Positions 1 to 12,722 of a stretch of 64,000 nucleotides of DNA are shown piece by piece. This DNA is from Glandiceps talaboti (Eukaryota > Hemichordata > Enteropneusta > Spengelidae): contig NC_135560.1 of NCBI RefSeq assembly GCF_964340395.1, positions 24,087,675 through 24,151,674 on the forward strand, given 5' to 3'. Every line of letters begins with the position of its first letter. Positions within the stretch are counted from its first letter, which is position 1. The notes below the pieces were generated by a model, which did not search any database, was not told where the DNA came from, and was given only the letters and a program-made list of their open reading frames with translations. Position numbers and translations under genes: made by a program.

Positions 1-88
1 ATCTCGTGCATTTGTTGTGTCATATCTCAGTTTTTTAATGATGATGTTTTTAATGATAATTGATATTGACGATGGTGTGTATAAAACA

Positions 89-270
89 CATGTTGATTGG
101 CCTTAGTCGGGCGACAGTATACGTCTGTTCCCCTCGAGGGCATGTCGATCCCCCAAAACTAACCTATTTCCCTCGGGCCAAGGCCTTCAGGAAATAAATT
201 GGTTTGGGGGATCAACAGGCCTCGTGGGGAACAGACGTATGCTGTCGCCCGAATAAGGCCAGTCAACATG
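89..270. mobile_element. Foldback/MITE-like 182-bp imperfect palindrome
   Basis: The two halves are inverted copies of each other. The left arm opens with CATGTTGATTGGCCTTA and the right arm, read in reverse complement, with CATGTTGACTGGCCTTA. The match continues through GGGCGACAG, ACGTCTGTTCCCC and GATCCCCCAAA with scattered mismatches almost to the centre near 180. The transcript or single strand could form one long hairpin. It is GC-richer than its surroundings and has no coding capacity, which fits a foldback or MITE-type non-autonomous element. I cannot define a target-site duplication, so the family is open. Confidence 0.7.
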
Positions 271-1324
271 CGTGCAATAGTGACTTTATGGGAATATATT
301 GATACTTAACTGAAGCAGGTTAAGATGAACAAAAAATGACCTTGGTCGCCAAGTTTGTAGAGTATCACATGCCTTATACTGAGCTGATTAAGCTTCATTG
401 CTTTGTTTTGTTCAGCGACTCTGTAAGTGTTGTATACTCAACCAATATAATTTTACTGCAACAACAGCTCCAGGATATGCAACTCAAAACGGCCAATCAC
501 TTCCATGTCAATTTGAGGGCAAGGATTCATACACACATCAATGAGTTTGTGTCATGAACGTCTCTCAGGTAAAACTAAACTACAAATTGTACCCATGTGT
601 AAACTATCTCAGTCTGCTAAATATATCGATAATTAGTCTTACTTTGAAAATATTCCATTGTCATTTTCAAATATCAGGGTCACAGTACACATTTTTCTTA
701 AATGCAGATCATATCTATATCATACGTAAGCCACTTTTAGAATCTAATATAGCCTTCGAATACTGTGAAAAATTTATTGGAAAATAAGAGATTGTTGATT
801 CCTTGAAAAAGGCGGTGAACCATAAATTGTTTTTATTATTTCAAATGAACCATGGCCAAGTGTTTATTAAGAGGTTTTGTTATCAAGGAAATTGGTCGAG
901 GCACATTGTACCTAAATGAAGTCAAATAACTATTCTTATTGAGTACATTGGTGTAGAATTGCGCGATACAAAAGTGGGACTTGACATGCACACCAGTTTT
1001 TACAAGATTAACATGTTGATAAAATTCATCCTAATCACATGTTGATGATTTTGTTATATCTTTTGTAAAATATGTATATCAACACTTTTATATTCTGAAA
1101 ATCAACATGTTTATGTTTGGGTATCGCTGTAAACAAGCATTTCATCGTCATAGGTTTACAACTACTGAAATTAATTAGCAATAAATTGAGAGTATAGTAG
1201 CATTCAGGGACCAGTTTAAACAATGATTTGAGAGTTAACACATTTTGCTAGTTATTTATACTACATCATTTACGATGACATAGGTTTTCCAAGCTTCAAC
1301 TTCAAGCTTCAAGCTACATATCGA
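271..1324. other. Non-coding AT-rich stretch
   Basis: Small open frames (for example 336-557 and 554-787) have no recognisable domain, no coherent splice signals and a composition expected of chance AT-rich reading frames. A short CTTCAA-rich self-similar patch lies at about 1292-1313. I see no gene here. Confidence 0.5.
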
Positions 1325-1690
1325 CAATGACAAGGAGCAAGTGTCCTACAAACCTTCTTTCTGTACTTGTAGATTTAATTGACTCGTCTGAAGAATTACT
1401 TATCATTGGTTAAAAAGCAACATCTTACAATACACGCTTCAAATGTGATATAATTTGGACTTACACTGGTTTATAATAAAGAACACGTGTCCTATATATC
1501 TTGTTGTAGCTTCCTTTAAAGAGTCGTTTGCATAATTAATTACTTTTGGTAATTTTGAGATATCACAAATGCAATATAATTTGGTAGATACATCGATGAT
1601 AACAAAGAATATGTGTCCTATACAGCTGTTGATGTAGCTTTTAATGCCAATAAGTAATTTGCATATGGAGTCGGTAAGTAAGAGCATGGA
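1325..1690. repeat. Decayed tandem repeat, about 130-145 bp unit, three copies
   Basis: Three blocks share the phrase 'AAGAAC..GTGTCCTA' (near 1329, 1475 and 1606), followed by a TTGTAG-like motif and a block containing GAATTAC/TAATTAC and TTTGCATA. The last two blocks also share ATATAATTTGG (about 1447 and 1574). Spacing is roughly 145 then 130 bp. Divergence is high, so this is an old duplication rather than an active satellite. Confidence 0.45.
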
Positions 1691-3531
1691 TGTATCAATC
1701 TCCTCTAATTACAACCTTGCATGGTAAGAGATATATCATGTATAGCAGTTCAGGCTTTTGCATTTCGTAAATGCATGTACGACCAACAATCTAAAGGCTT
1801 GATTATTTTCGTTTGCCCTTGATGAAGGCATTCAGCGTACTTTCTAGTCATAATTATTTTATTACAAACTACATGTTTCAGAAACGTGGCCTGTATTAAG
1901 GATACAAATTGCGTGATGTGTGTGCATGCACCATACGACAATTCATCTAAATAGATTGCATTTCTAGATCATTGTGTTTCTATACTGTGGTCCTGCAACG
2001 TCACTAACCTATTTATACATTGATTAAATGTTGTCTTATTAACTAGAACTATACTGTATATTGACTCCAATCCTTATAAACACATGTCGGTCGAGGTTTT
2101 ACAAAGCCCCAAAGGGAAAGTCAAATGTGCCGACCCAACGGGACTACATCTGATGTATGACGTCATGAAAGTATCCGTCTTAATAAATTTTACCATTTGC
2201 ATACATACATTTAGTACGTCAAATAAACAACCACGGGGTGTCATTATTACTAATGATTGAACAGTATTGAAATGTTATACAAGTAATTGGATTACTCTGA
2301 TGTGAGCCCTTATTACCTAGCATGAAATGTATTGAATTGCACTCATATCATATTTTTATCAACCACAATGTCTTGTTATACTTTGAGTTATATTCAAATA
2401 TACATGTTTTCCTGATCCGTTGCAGCTAGAATCTCAACGGAGTACCAACGAAATTCTCTTTTTTTCGTAGGTTTGGCCCCATTTTGAAAAAAAAAGTAAT
2501 ATTTGTGAATTCGTTTCGGATAGTTAATCTGGTCGATTTGCTCAGTCATATTAACGTATGTATGAAGAATGAGGTAATGAAGACATTTTGATACAGTTGT
2601 CATGACGCTACATGTTATTAGTATTTTAAAAGATAGCGTGTCTGGAAAACAGTTGTCCTCAATACGCCGTATTGTTTCGAATTTACGGACCTAAGCATCG
2701 TATTATAAGTGTATTCCTCTTCTCGATATTGGATTCAATACTTTTTAAAGATTCGTGCCGTCAGCACTGGTTCCTTCATCAAGCACCCATGATAGTGAGG
2801 GATACATAACGATTTGTTCATTTTGTGATATTAGCCGTACATTACTGATTAAAAGGCTTTATTTTAGGTGAAAATGAACTTTAAACCCCCGTCTCAAATG
2901 TCTAGATCTGGTGCAGTATTTCAACCACGATTTGCCGACTAAGACCATGAAAACGTATATAAGGAGCATTTGAAGAAATGAAGGAAAAGAATGTGTCAAT
3001 AGCTGAACTGACTTTCTTTTTCTACACGACGTTTTGTTTAAATTAGTGCCTTGCTTGTTATTTGACTTGCAAATGAATTCTGACTTTACCAATTACAGAA
3101 ACAATAAATGCCTACTTACGATTGCGCCAACGATCGTCAATTATTTACAACCTTTTCAAGTGTTGTGCTTTTAAGGCTAACAAGGTCAGATTTTTTTGTC
3201 TCCTTTCTTTCTCAGGAAACTAACAAAACACGTTAAACATTTTCAATCAATTTGTTACTGTGGTTATTATAAGAATCTTTGGTTGGGCAAAGTCCATGGA
3301 TGCAATGTTTAAATTGATAATATAAAGTATATTTTTTTTGTTCATTATATTAATGCCTGGTTTAATTGTAGTATCACTTGAATATCCAACAAAGTTAAAA
3401 ATAGATATAATGTCATAGTATTCGGTTAAACAATAATGTTATATAAGCAATACGATTCGATGAATAGTTTGTCCATACAGTTCGTTGTCAAGATCACATC
3501 AGATGTAAAATATCATGAGAATGTCATCGAA
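1691..3531. other. Non-coding AT-rich stretch
   Basis: No open frame in this stretch has recognisable protein character. No strong inverted or tandem repeats were seen. It is probably intergenic or intronic. Confidence 0.5.
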
Positions 3532-3609
3532 CTATTACGGTCATGTGTGAATGTGGTAAACTTAGTCAGCCTATTACGGTCATGTGTGAATGTGGTAAAC
3601 TTAGTCAGC
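3532..3609. repeat. 39-bp tandem duplication, two identical copies
   Basis: A 39-bp unit beginning CTATTACGGTCATGTGTG and ending TTAGTCAGC is repeated head to tail without mismatch. Perfect identity points to a recent duplication. The repeat creates an in-frame 13-residue repeat in a short ORF, which I regard as fortuitous. Confidence 0.9.
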
Positions 3610-3723
3610 CTATACCTAAAATGAGCGTCAACTTTAAAGTTATATTTATTTCAGAGAATTCCAATGCAGTGGTTACAGACTGTGCAGCACCATGAAGTTG
3701 TAAAAATGTTTGTTGCAAGCGGC

Positions 3724-3733
3724 TGTATGTATG

Positions 3734-3763
<30 letters not shown>
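3724..3763. repeat. (GTAT)n microsatellite
   Basis: About ten uninterrupted tetranucleotide units. This is the first of three GTAT arrays within 1.5 kb. Confidence 0.95.
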
Positions 3764-3765
<2 letters not shown>

Positions 3766-4075
3766 GGAAACAGAGATTATGCACCTTGTGTAGCTCTAGT
3801 ATTGGAGATGAATTCCACTGCATTACTGTGTAAAAATTAAATAATTCAGAAGATAAGAGATGAATACTTGGACATTTTATTTAGTTTACAGTCGCAGTTA
3901 CTTAAATTTGATAATCATTCTCTATTTAAGTACATTTTTTCATTTGTAGATGATACTATAGCAAGTGTCACAGCTAAATATCTCGGTGATATACTTAATA
4001 TTTTCAAGACATTGTAAACATCAATGTTTCATTTGGTATATTTTCTTGCCAATGTCACTTCTTGTGTACACGGAT

Positions 4076-4102
4076 TAATAAATAAATAAATAAATATGTA
4101 TG

Positions 4103-4136
<34 letters not shown>

Positions 4137-4360
4137 TGTATGTATGTATGTATGTATGTATTTGTATGTGTATGTATGTATGTATGTATGTATGTATGTG
4201 TGTATGTATGTATGTATGTATGTATGTATGTATGTATGTATGTATGTATGTATGTATTTGTATGTGTATGTATGTATGTGTGTATGTATGTATGTATGTA
4301 TTTATGTATGTATGTATGTATGTATGTATGTATGTATGTATGTATGTATGTATGTATGTA
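4076..4360. repeat. (TAAA)n plus long (GTAT)n microsatellite
   Basis: Five TAAA units (4076-4095) run directly into about 265 bp of GTAT repeats. The GTAT run carries a few GTATTT and GTGTAT interruptions. Similar interruption pairs recur near 4160 and 4258, suggesting a segmental duplication inside the array. All three frames on both strands stay open because the unit is stop-free; the resulting MYVC- and IHTY-type frames are not genes. Confidence 0.95.
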
Positions 4361-4637
4361 CAGTCGACATTTCTTTTGCTGATTGCTATGACAACGATAG
4401 AATGAATATTCATATTGAAGAGTTGACAGAATACAATGATATTTAGATTTTGTCCAGCTATGGTATGTATTTGGCTAACTTCAATAATGTAAAACAAAAT
4501 AAGAACATATTGATAACACCTACAGCATGACATTTAGTATTCTTCGGAATGATTTAATTTTTTACAAGTAATGTCTGAAATTCTCACGTCAACCTCGGCT
4601 CTTGGCTCTAAATGTGGGATTTGAAAAGTAAATATCA

Positions 4638-4722
4638 CGGCTACTAAGGCTCAATCCATCATACCAGTAGGGGTGTATCCCGGCTACTAAGGCTCAGTCC
4701 ATCATACCAGTAGGGGTGCACC
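4638..4722. repeat. 43-bp tandem duplication
   Basis: Two adjacent copies of a unit starting CGGCTACTAAGGCTCA and containing CATCATACCAGTAGGGGTG differ at only a few positions. No coding role is seen. Confidence 0.9.
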
Positions 4723-4981
4723 AGCTGCATCCTCGATGGTACAAAAATGTTACTGAAATTCCGACTAGTAAGTATCAATCAACTTAATAAATTACATATA
4801 TTTGCATGTTAATTTATTTGAGAGAATCCTATGTGCCAAACAACACAAGTGTATATATGTACGTATTATGAGGGATGTTTTCAAAACAATATACTATATT
4901 CAAAATTTACATTTTCCAGCAACATTGTTGCAACCTAATTATAAGTTAAAGCTTTTAAGAAACGTTAGCAAGTGTTCCGTA

Positions 4982-5019
4982 AGTATGTAAGTATGTATGT
5001 ATGTATGTATGTATGTATG

Positions 5020-5050
<31 letters not shown>

Positions 5051-5144
5051 GTATGTATGTATGTATGTATGTATGTATTTATTCATGTATGTATGTATGT
5101 ATGTATGTATGTATGTATGTATGTATGCTCGAGTTTCTCTCTCT

Positions 5145-5178
<34 letters not shown>
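4982..5178. repeat. Compound (GTAT)n-(CT)n-(GT)n microsatellite
   Basis: About 145 bp of GTAT repeats with a few GTAA and TTTA interruptions is followed by a short CT run and then about 30 bp of GT. The open frames across it are repeat artefacts. Confidence 0.95.
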
Positions 5179-5179
<1 letters not shown>

Positions 5180-8100
5180 TAAAAGGGTTCATTCTTTTAT
5201 TTGTTTTAATGTTTGCAGTCATTCAATTTCGTGTTCAGCATCAAGCCCATCCTAATCCATTATTACAGTATCAAATTGGGTTTTATATTTACGCTATAAG
5301 GCATAATTACGCAGAGACCAGAGGATGCATCGATATGTTTACCTTAAACATTTAAAAGCAAATATGTTCTTAATGCCTACATATAAGTTTGACATTGTTG
5401 TTGAATTAAGTGGAAATTTTATTACAAAAACAATCAAGCTGATCAAGCACATCATTGAATATTAATGTCCAGTTATGTATTCGTTTGACTAGAATATTTA
5501 CGTCTAAGTAAGGGCGATATATCCTAATATGTTTATTTAGTGATAACGTTAAGGGTGAGTGTATGACTTGAAAAGGTATACATGCGCTGTTTGTGCATAG
5601 TGTTAAATAAGCAAAGAATCGTGAGTGACAACTACAATTATCATAACGTTGTTCGGTGTAGTGATAAATAATTGTAAATAATTGATAGTGTAAATGATTG
5701 ATTCTCTCACCAATTAAGTTAAATACATATTCATACCATTTTGAAAGGTCATTTTGTGACCTTAATTTACCTCAGGTAATGAAATATGTTATAGATTCAA
5801 AAGGACAAAAAATCAATTCTAGGTTTCTACACATCCTGATTAGCTTTCAGTTACCCATAAAGCAAAGCAAGAAAATGGCGTATGAAGACTTGTGATTTCC
5901 GGTTTTCAACTTCAAAGGACTAATCAGTCAATGTGCTTGCGTCGTCTTTACTTGTTGAAGAATACTTCATTAAATAGCAAACTGCAATAATTTGAGGTGA
6001 AAAGTACATCAGAACTGTTATGATAAGCGGTGAAAAACGTGGATTTAACACATTTGGAAGCCATTTTAGATTCTTCGTGAGATACCAAATATGGTCAAAG
6101 CGAGTGGATTTGGATATTGTGAGTGGCTATTGCCATACAATAATAAAAGACTGTATAGATAGTTTAGAAATTACATCAGCAGATAATACCAGACACACTA
6201 ATCCCTAATGACGTCATGCAACGATTTGGTTTTACTTCAAACATCGATGGCGTCTCAGTTTCTGCAGTTTTAAATGTAACTGCTGTCATGATTCCTAAAC
6301 GTTCACTTTAATAAGCCATGCTGAAATTATCGCTAAGGCTTTCACTTTGTCAGTTGAATATTAATGACCCGCTCTAAGACATTTCACGTGCACAACAAGA
6401 AACCTATGCGTAATTTGAAACCTGGGTTTAAGATTCGATACAAATACGTCAAGTAATATGTTTCAGTAGGCTTTTAACGAATATCTCGATACACAATTTT
6501 AGTATATTGACTTTTAACTACGGAAAGAAAATCCTAAACTGTAAATTGTAGGCGTTAAAACGGATTTTTAAAATATAGCTACAGGGTCAAAACGTATTCA
6601 TTCTGTAGGTGTTCAAAGGCGGTACTGATTTCTCATGTGGGAGTCATAAATATGTCACTTTGCACTCCCTTGATACTTCCCAGGAAGGGGCACCCAGTAC
6701 GAGATTAACTAGGATACTTCCCTTGTCAAATCATTCCGATGGGAGCCCTCAAAACTTAATTTGTACACCCCATCTGTTTCAATTTTCCAAGATAGTGACA
6801 GTGAGCTTGATCTCCGATAATATCAGTCGTTGCTTAGCTAGCGATGATACAAATAGTGTGCACTCACAGGTCAAATTTACAATACGCAGGCCAAGTGTAA
6901 GAAATACATGCAGACCAATCTAGAAAACTCTTATTGATTACTTTGGGAGTGGGGGAAATACTTCTATTTCCAGACAGCTACCGTTAAAGTGGCGTCATTC
7001 AAGAGTTCCTTTGAAAAGATCAGCAATTTACCGTCTTTTCTGTGCTCAGCATCGTCTATTTAGGTCTATGCAAATTAAGGTAATGAAACCGACAACAGCC
7101 AATCTAACATTTATTGAATGTCAACATTTATCTATGGCCAGTGCATCAGCATTATTTGAGTAGCAATATTTCAAATGAAAAACACTGAGAAGGTATCTTG
7201 ATGTGATTTAGCAAACTAATGATTTATAAATTACCTAATGTTTAAGGAGCAATCGATAGACAATTGCCAGACGACGACTCCTTTGGTACTAATCAATCAA
7301 ATTTCAGCGACCAACGTCACACTGTCAGGTTGTCGTTTCCTAGTACATCTTTGTAATCTAGTTACTTTAGTATCGTATTTATTCATGTTTGTCAAATTCA
7401 GCAAGGTGATTTTATTGCCCATCGTTAATACTAAGCCAAACAACGTCATCATGTCAGCAGTTGTACAATTGTTTTTCCAACTTTATAAGTGAATGATGAC
7501 ATAATATGTTGAACGCATTCTTAAAAGCAGTGTTCAACAAAACACAAACACGTCTTTCTACCTGACTTGCGTAAAGTCTTCATATTCTCTACAAGATGGA
7601 CGTGACTACTCAGTTGTTTAGTCAACCAGACCCAAACGTGACTGACCTCCAATTATACTGTAACACAGTTTGAGGAAAATAAAGCAAAACCATTTTGCAA
7701 TCCTTAACGACTCTCAGAATTAGAAGATGACGGTAAATCTAGTTTCCGTCATCTCTCCATGGACAAATGATAATACGTTTTCAGTCAGGAACATATATTT
7801 CCAATTTTACTAATAGCACTTTCAAAATTTGCCTTTCGCAGGTAGATGGAATATGCAGTTATATTTCAACATATTTTAGCAATCTATACCAAATGGTTAC
7901 CTGAATCCATATTTAAACCAAATAGTATTAATAACGAAAGTAATAATCACCTTCAAAAGGCTGAAAACTTAATGTCATACTTGTTACAATATATTACTCT
8001 AACATTTTCAATTTACTGTCAGTCTTCGTTTTGCATGGATAAGAGACTGGCACTGCTAGTTGGAAATAGAACACACGATATAGGTCTATCGATTGTAATC

Positions 8101-8740
8101 TTTGTGTCGTGTGATTATCCAGTCACCCTACCCTCACACTCCAGTTAGATAATGATAAGAATTGAATGTTAGACTATATTACTTTGTAATTTGACTTGTC
8201 ATGTAGTGATCCTAGATAAAACCGGGTTCACAAACCTGACGTCACTCAATACTTCGATATATGCTCGTCGTTTCAATGTACTTAGAAGGATATGCTATAT
8301 ACAACAAAGGCAGACTATACTTCAATAAACATTTGATATCTGTGGTTACTGAACTGGTTTTATCCAATTTATATATCATACAAATGTAAATAAAATACTC
8401 TACATTTAACTTTGGCCTGACGCTAATTATATTAGTACTGTACAGGTAAATAATGATAATTGATTGCTAAATTTGCCTATCAATATATGCATCTTTGATT
8501 ATATCTAGGATGGTATATATGCATATAACCCATCTATTGGGAATCAAATACCGTAAAGTAGAAATACATCAATATGCTGTTTTGAATTAAATCAACGTGA
8601 TTTCGATAACTTGTGTGCGAAAACGTAAGAATAAGGTTACAATATTATAGAAGATTATTAATTCATATAAAAGTAATATTAAAAGATGAATTATACAGTG
8701 TTCTGTTTTCAATACGTATTTCTCACTTTTATCGACAAGC
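5179..8740. other. Non-coding stretch, no recognisable gene
   Basis: The longest open frames (6609-6923, 104 residues from a GTG; 7846-8148, 100 residues) match no family I recognise and lack convincing splice borders. The 6600-6900 block is somewhat less AT-rich than its surroundings but has no further support for coding. Confidence 0.4.
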
Positions 8741-9174
8741 GGAAATACTAATAACCCATTCTAACTAGTTGTAATGCTTCGTCTAGTGGGAATACTATAA
8801 ACCCCGGCATTCTAACCAGTTGTAATGCTTCGTCTAGTGGGAATACGAATAACCCATTCTAACCAGTTGTAATGCTTCGTCTAGTGGGAATATTAATAAC
8901 CCATTCTAACCAGTTGTAATGCTTCGTCTAGTGGGAATACTAATGACCCATTCTAACCAGTTGTAATGCTTCGTCTAGTGGGAATACAAATAACCCATTC
9001 TAACCAGTTGTAATGCTTCGTCTAGTGGGAATATTAATAACCCATTCTAACCAGTTGTAATGCTTCGTCTAGTGGGAATACTAATAACCCATTCTAACCA
9101 GTTGTAATGCTTCGTCTAGTGGGAATACTAATAACCCATTCTAACCAGTTGTAATGCTTCGTCCAGTGGAAATC
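8741..9174. repeat. 47-bp minisatellite, about nine copies
   Basis: The unit contains ATAACCCATTCTAACCAG followed by TTGTAATGCTTCGTCTAGTG. TTCTAAC recurs at 8759, then near 8810, 8857, 8904, 8951 and 8998 with a strict 47-bp period after the second unit. Copies are nearly identical. The first, second and last units carry most differences, as expected when array edges escape homogenisation. Confidence 0.95.
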
Positions 9175-9641
9175 GTATGACCGTCTTAATCCTTTTAGCC
9201 ATAACTTTTAAACAATGCTAACTTGTTGTATTATGTCACCTAGCTGATATAGTTTGACTGTGACAGTCGTAATAACCTCATAAACTGTAAGGGTAGGGGT
9301 GATACATTATACAGCTCAATTTGTCAATATAATCTATTATTTAACAATGAGAAATTGAATTCTCAACGAAAGAGCTATATTGGAAATGTCTTTTACAATT
9401 GATGAACTATTATAACACAATTACTTCTATTCACCAAGCAGCTATAAATGTCACTCAGCGTCTTTGGTATTAGATGTAGGTGGTCTCTGATTCGTTTTCG
9501 AAATCTTGTCATAAACAGAACCATCTTATTTTAATTGTCGCGCATGTTTTACAGAACGACTCAGGTAAAGATTCGGAATTAGGCGTCGCACCCATATGTT
9601 ATGTACGACTGTGTGTTTTTGTGTATATGTGTTTGTTTGTT

Positions 9642-9679
<38 letters not shown>

Positions 9680-10245
9680 CCTGTCAGTCTGTCAGTCTGT
9701 CTGTGGGTCTGTCTGTGAAACTGTTAAGTGGATTCCTATGTATAGTTGTATAGTCTGTGGCAAAATTATTGGATGTGTAATATGTGAAGTGTGCCACTTT
9801 GACTGAAAATACGAATATTTGGAGGATGTGTATGGGTTCAAAATAAACAATATACAAGTCAATAAGGTATAATTGCATCTACAATGTTGACTACTACTCG
9901 TGGCAAATATATGTCTCCATCTAATACATTGTGTGAAAGGTATTAACCATGTTCATAGGGAGAAATGTACATCCGACGAAGTCATTACCCAGGCAACCAT
10001 AATAATGACAGTGGCAACAACAAAAGTGGTAAATTGTCTCTCAAAATATTAACAGGTCTCATGACATATTAATTTCATTTCATTACTATCAGCTCTACTA
10101 TTGTTACGTCGCGGTCGACATTTGTTCCAAACTTATGAATATGTTCAAGCATTTCATGTTTATGAGGCTAGACCCCATAAGACAACGCGCGACCGCTAAT
10201 AAGGGCTGCCACTAAACAATAGACGGCCAAAATTTTCATTTCGTA
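9175..10245. other. Non-coding stretch with a degenerate GTCT/GTTT microsatellite
   Basis: A (GTCT/GTTT)n run covers about 9630-9717 and is interrupted by CAGTCT and GGGTCT variants. Open frames on both strands here are produced by that run. Nothing else is recognisable. Confidence 0.6.
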
Positions 10246-10265
10246 TTTCTCGGCAATCGTGCGTA
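10246..10265. mobile_element. Solo terminus of the foldback family seen at 58297-59152
   Basis: TTTCTCGGCAATCGTGCGTA differs at only two positions from the right terminus of the element at 58297-59152 (59133-59152), and it matches that element's left terminus in reverse complement. In all three places the motif is followed by TAAT in the same sense. No partner terminus is visible nearby, so this is probably a truncated copy or one whose other end has decayed. Confidence 0.55.
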
Positions 10266-12572
10266 ATGTAAGTCTGCAAAATCATAAAATTACTCTCTAC
10301 AAATCAAAAGTTAACAAAAATGCCTCTATATAACCTGGAGTGGCGTTGCCCTTTAACTAAATGCCTACTATTCCTCCCACACCTCTCTACATGGCGTGGC
10401 TTTTTATTCCTCTTTACTGTCCTTTCTAAATAACATTTTTCACGTTGTATTTTCACATATCATGGTGAGGGATTTCGGTGAAGTGGGTATTCTTAACGCA
10501 TGGGAACTTCAAGTCAAGCGCTCATTCGAAGATGCTCTACAGACAACAGAGAGTGTCTGACATCGAATTTCTTGGGGTTTAAAATCTCAAATTTAAGATG
10601 GAAATCTACAATTCAAGCTGCTATCCTCACAACTGTAAAATGTTTCGTTACACTCTTAAACTATAAACTTGAAAGGACGTCCAACCCGTGGAAGATTAAT
10701 AACATGTGCTTTTACTTGTACTATAAGTTGCATTGTATAGGGAAAATACTCATTCAACAACGTTCAAGATTAAGTCTTCATCTGGTCTTAGCTACACTTT
10801 ATATCATATCCACTGTTTGAATCAACTATCAAGTGAAGGAGCCAAGTGACTGCTTTACCTTATTGGTAATTCCCAACACAGTTTTGAGGCCGTTGTTGTA
10901 GACTAGACTATGACGATTCAGTAAACAATAATACAATAAAGAGCGAGGTCGGTAGGACACAATAAAAGTGCAAGGTTCAGAATCGATAAACTTAGTACAT
11001 TCGAAGGGAATTTCGTATATTCATAAACTGTTTAAAATATACGCACATATTTACCATACAACTAAATTCATTAAAATGCAACCAATGTCTCTACTTGTCG
11101 ATTAGAAATATTTTACATTTTGGTATTAATGAACCTGAACAGGTTTGCCAACGAACTACAACAGTAGTTGTTAGTAGTTGCTACCTTAATTCATGAATGT
11201 GTTCTTTGAGTAAGTTCGTTGTACAGGACGTATGTATAATACATGCCAAATTGCCTTTGTCGGCCAATGAGTCATAATGTTCGCGACAAGTCCTAAGCTT
11301 CGGCCTAAGGAACATCGTAGCTTGAACAGTCCCTTGGTAGAATAAACGTGCTTAATTGCATTCATGGATAGTCACTTATGGCATTGGCGGTGATTCGGGA
11401 CATCACAAATCAAACAGATTTGTGATTTGGGGAAATGCCTAATCTCAGGATATCGTTCGTTAAACCTTCCGACGGCGCCTTACTGTAAAAAGACTTACAA
11501 ATGATATCCAGCCGCAGCCTAATGTATTCATTCAATTCATCCAGGCTTTCACAAGACCAAGATACACTGAATGTTTTAAATAAAAGGGAAAAGATAAACA
11601 GCGAAGATAAAGATTATGTAAGGGTCTTTACTTTTAAATCAGGAAAAATGTATTAAAATAAGTAGCGGGCAAGTTTGTAAGGACCTTCGGGCATACAGAT
11701 TACTGATTATTGATAATATTGCTCACTAATTTGTTTGATGTAAGGCGGACCGTGGATATTACATCTCGTGTGATCAAGATTCCGAAAGATTGCGTATGTT
11801 CAAGTATCGATCGTCTATTGCCATAGGCAGATGATGATGCATTTCCCCCGAGCACAAGGCGGAAATGTGCTATTTCAGTGACTACCAAAAGAATATGCCA
11901 TTTCCGTCAAAACATGGACTGTCGTGACACGATCTTCTTCCTGCATTCAACTAAACTTTGAAATAAATTGCATGTAAAATAAGATAATAGTGGAAAGGCA
12001 GTTTTTCTTTCCTATATCAAAACAATGTTGGTTTACAAGGTAATAGTACAACTAATAGACCGTGTACAATTATGGCTCATAAAGCAGCTTAATTGTATAA
12101 AGTAGCTAGATGAATAATGTATAGGATAACGAGGTTTATTTGACAGTATACAATGGTGATTAATATGGAAATCAACTGTCACGTGACAAAGTGATATAAC
12201 ACATACGTTTCGTGACACTATTATGAACTTTGTTGGAAGATCACTTTAATCATGTTGTCAAAGATTGTTCTGATCCGAATATTGACACTACGAACAATCT
12301 CACCCTAAAATAGGACGGGGGGGGGGGGTTCGGGCAAATAATATTGTGTGGACAGTTCATTCCATTTGTATTTGGTACTGAGGACCATAAGGTAACCGAC
12401 TCTACAAGTTCCACGTCTTTCAATTTTAGATGTTAGTTAGTTCATTTCATAACCAATTACAATATTAGCTGTCTTGTGAAGTCGAATGCGAATTCGAGAA
12501 GGGGTACAATTGATGTGATACTTAGGCCGACCAGAGAAGATGGTGATAAAAAGTAAGCCAAATAAAAACTTT
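10266..12572. other. Non-coding stretch with a short perfect hairpin
   Basis: No gene is recognised. A perfect 10-bp inverted repeat with a 5-base loop lies at 11402-11426 (ATCACAAATC ... GATTTGTGAT). A poly-G run lies near 12318. Open frames of about 60-100 residues show no domain. Confidence 0.5.
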
Positions 12573-12722
12573 GTCACTGACTCAACATCTCTGTGCTGCT
12601 ACGTCACTGACTCAACATCTCTGTGCTGCTACGTCACTGACTCAACATCTCTGTGCTGCTACGTCACTGACTCAACATCTCTGTGCTGCTACGTCACTGA
12701 CTCAACATCTCTGTGCTGCTAC
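12573..12722 (+). repeat. 30-bp minisatellite, five identical copies
   Basis: Five head-to-tail copies of a 30-bp unit beginning GTCACTGACTCAACATCTCT show no mismatch. Thirty is a multiple of three, so a plus-strand frame starting at 12540 stays open and would encode five decapeptides reading VTDSTSLCCY. Perfect nucleotide identity including third positions argues for recent slippage rather than selection on protein. I see no signal peptide, splice site or homologue supporting a gene. Confidence 0.9.

Noticed and set aside
4075-4533. Overlapping ORFs of up to 152 codons on both strands
   Set aside because: They are translations of the stop-free GTAT microsatellite; every frame and strand is open and the peptides are tetranucleotide-derived.
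8741-9174. Possible CRISPR-like array of 47-bp units
   Set aside because: There are no unique spacers: the whole unit repeats. The context is eukaryotic, so it is an ordinary minisatellite.
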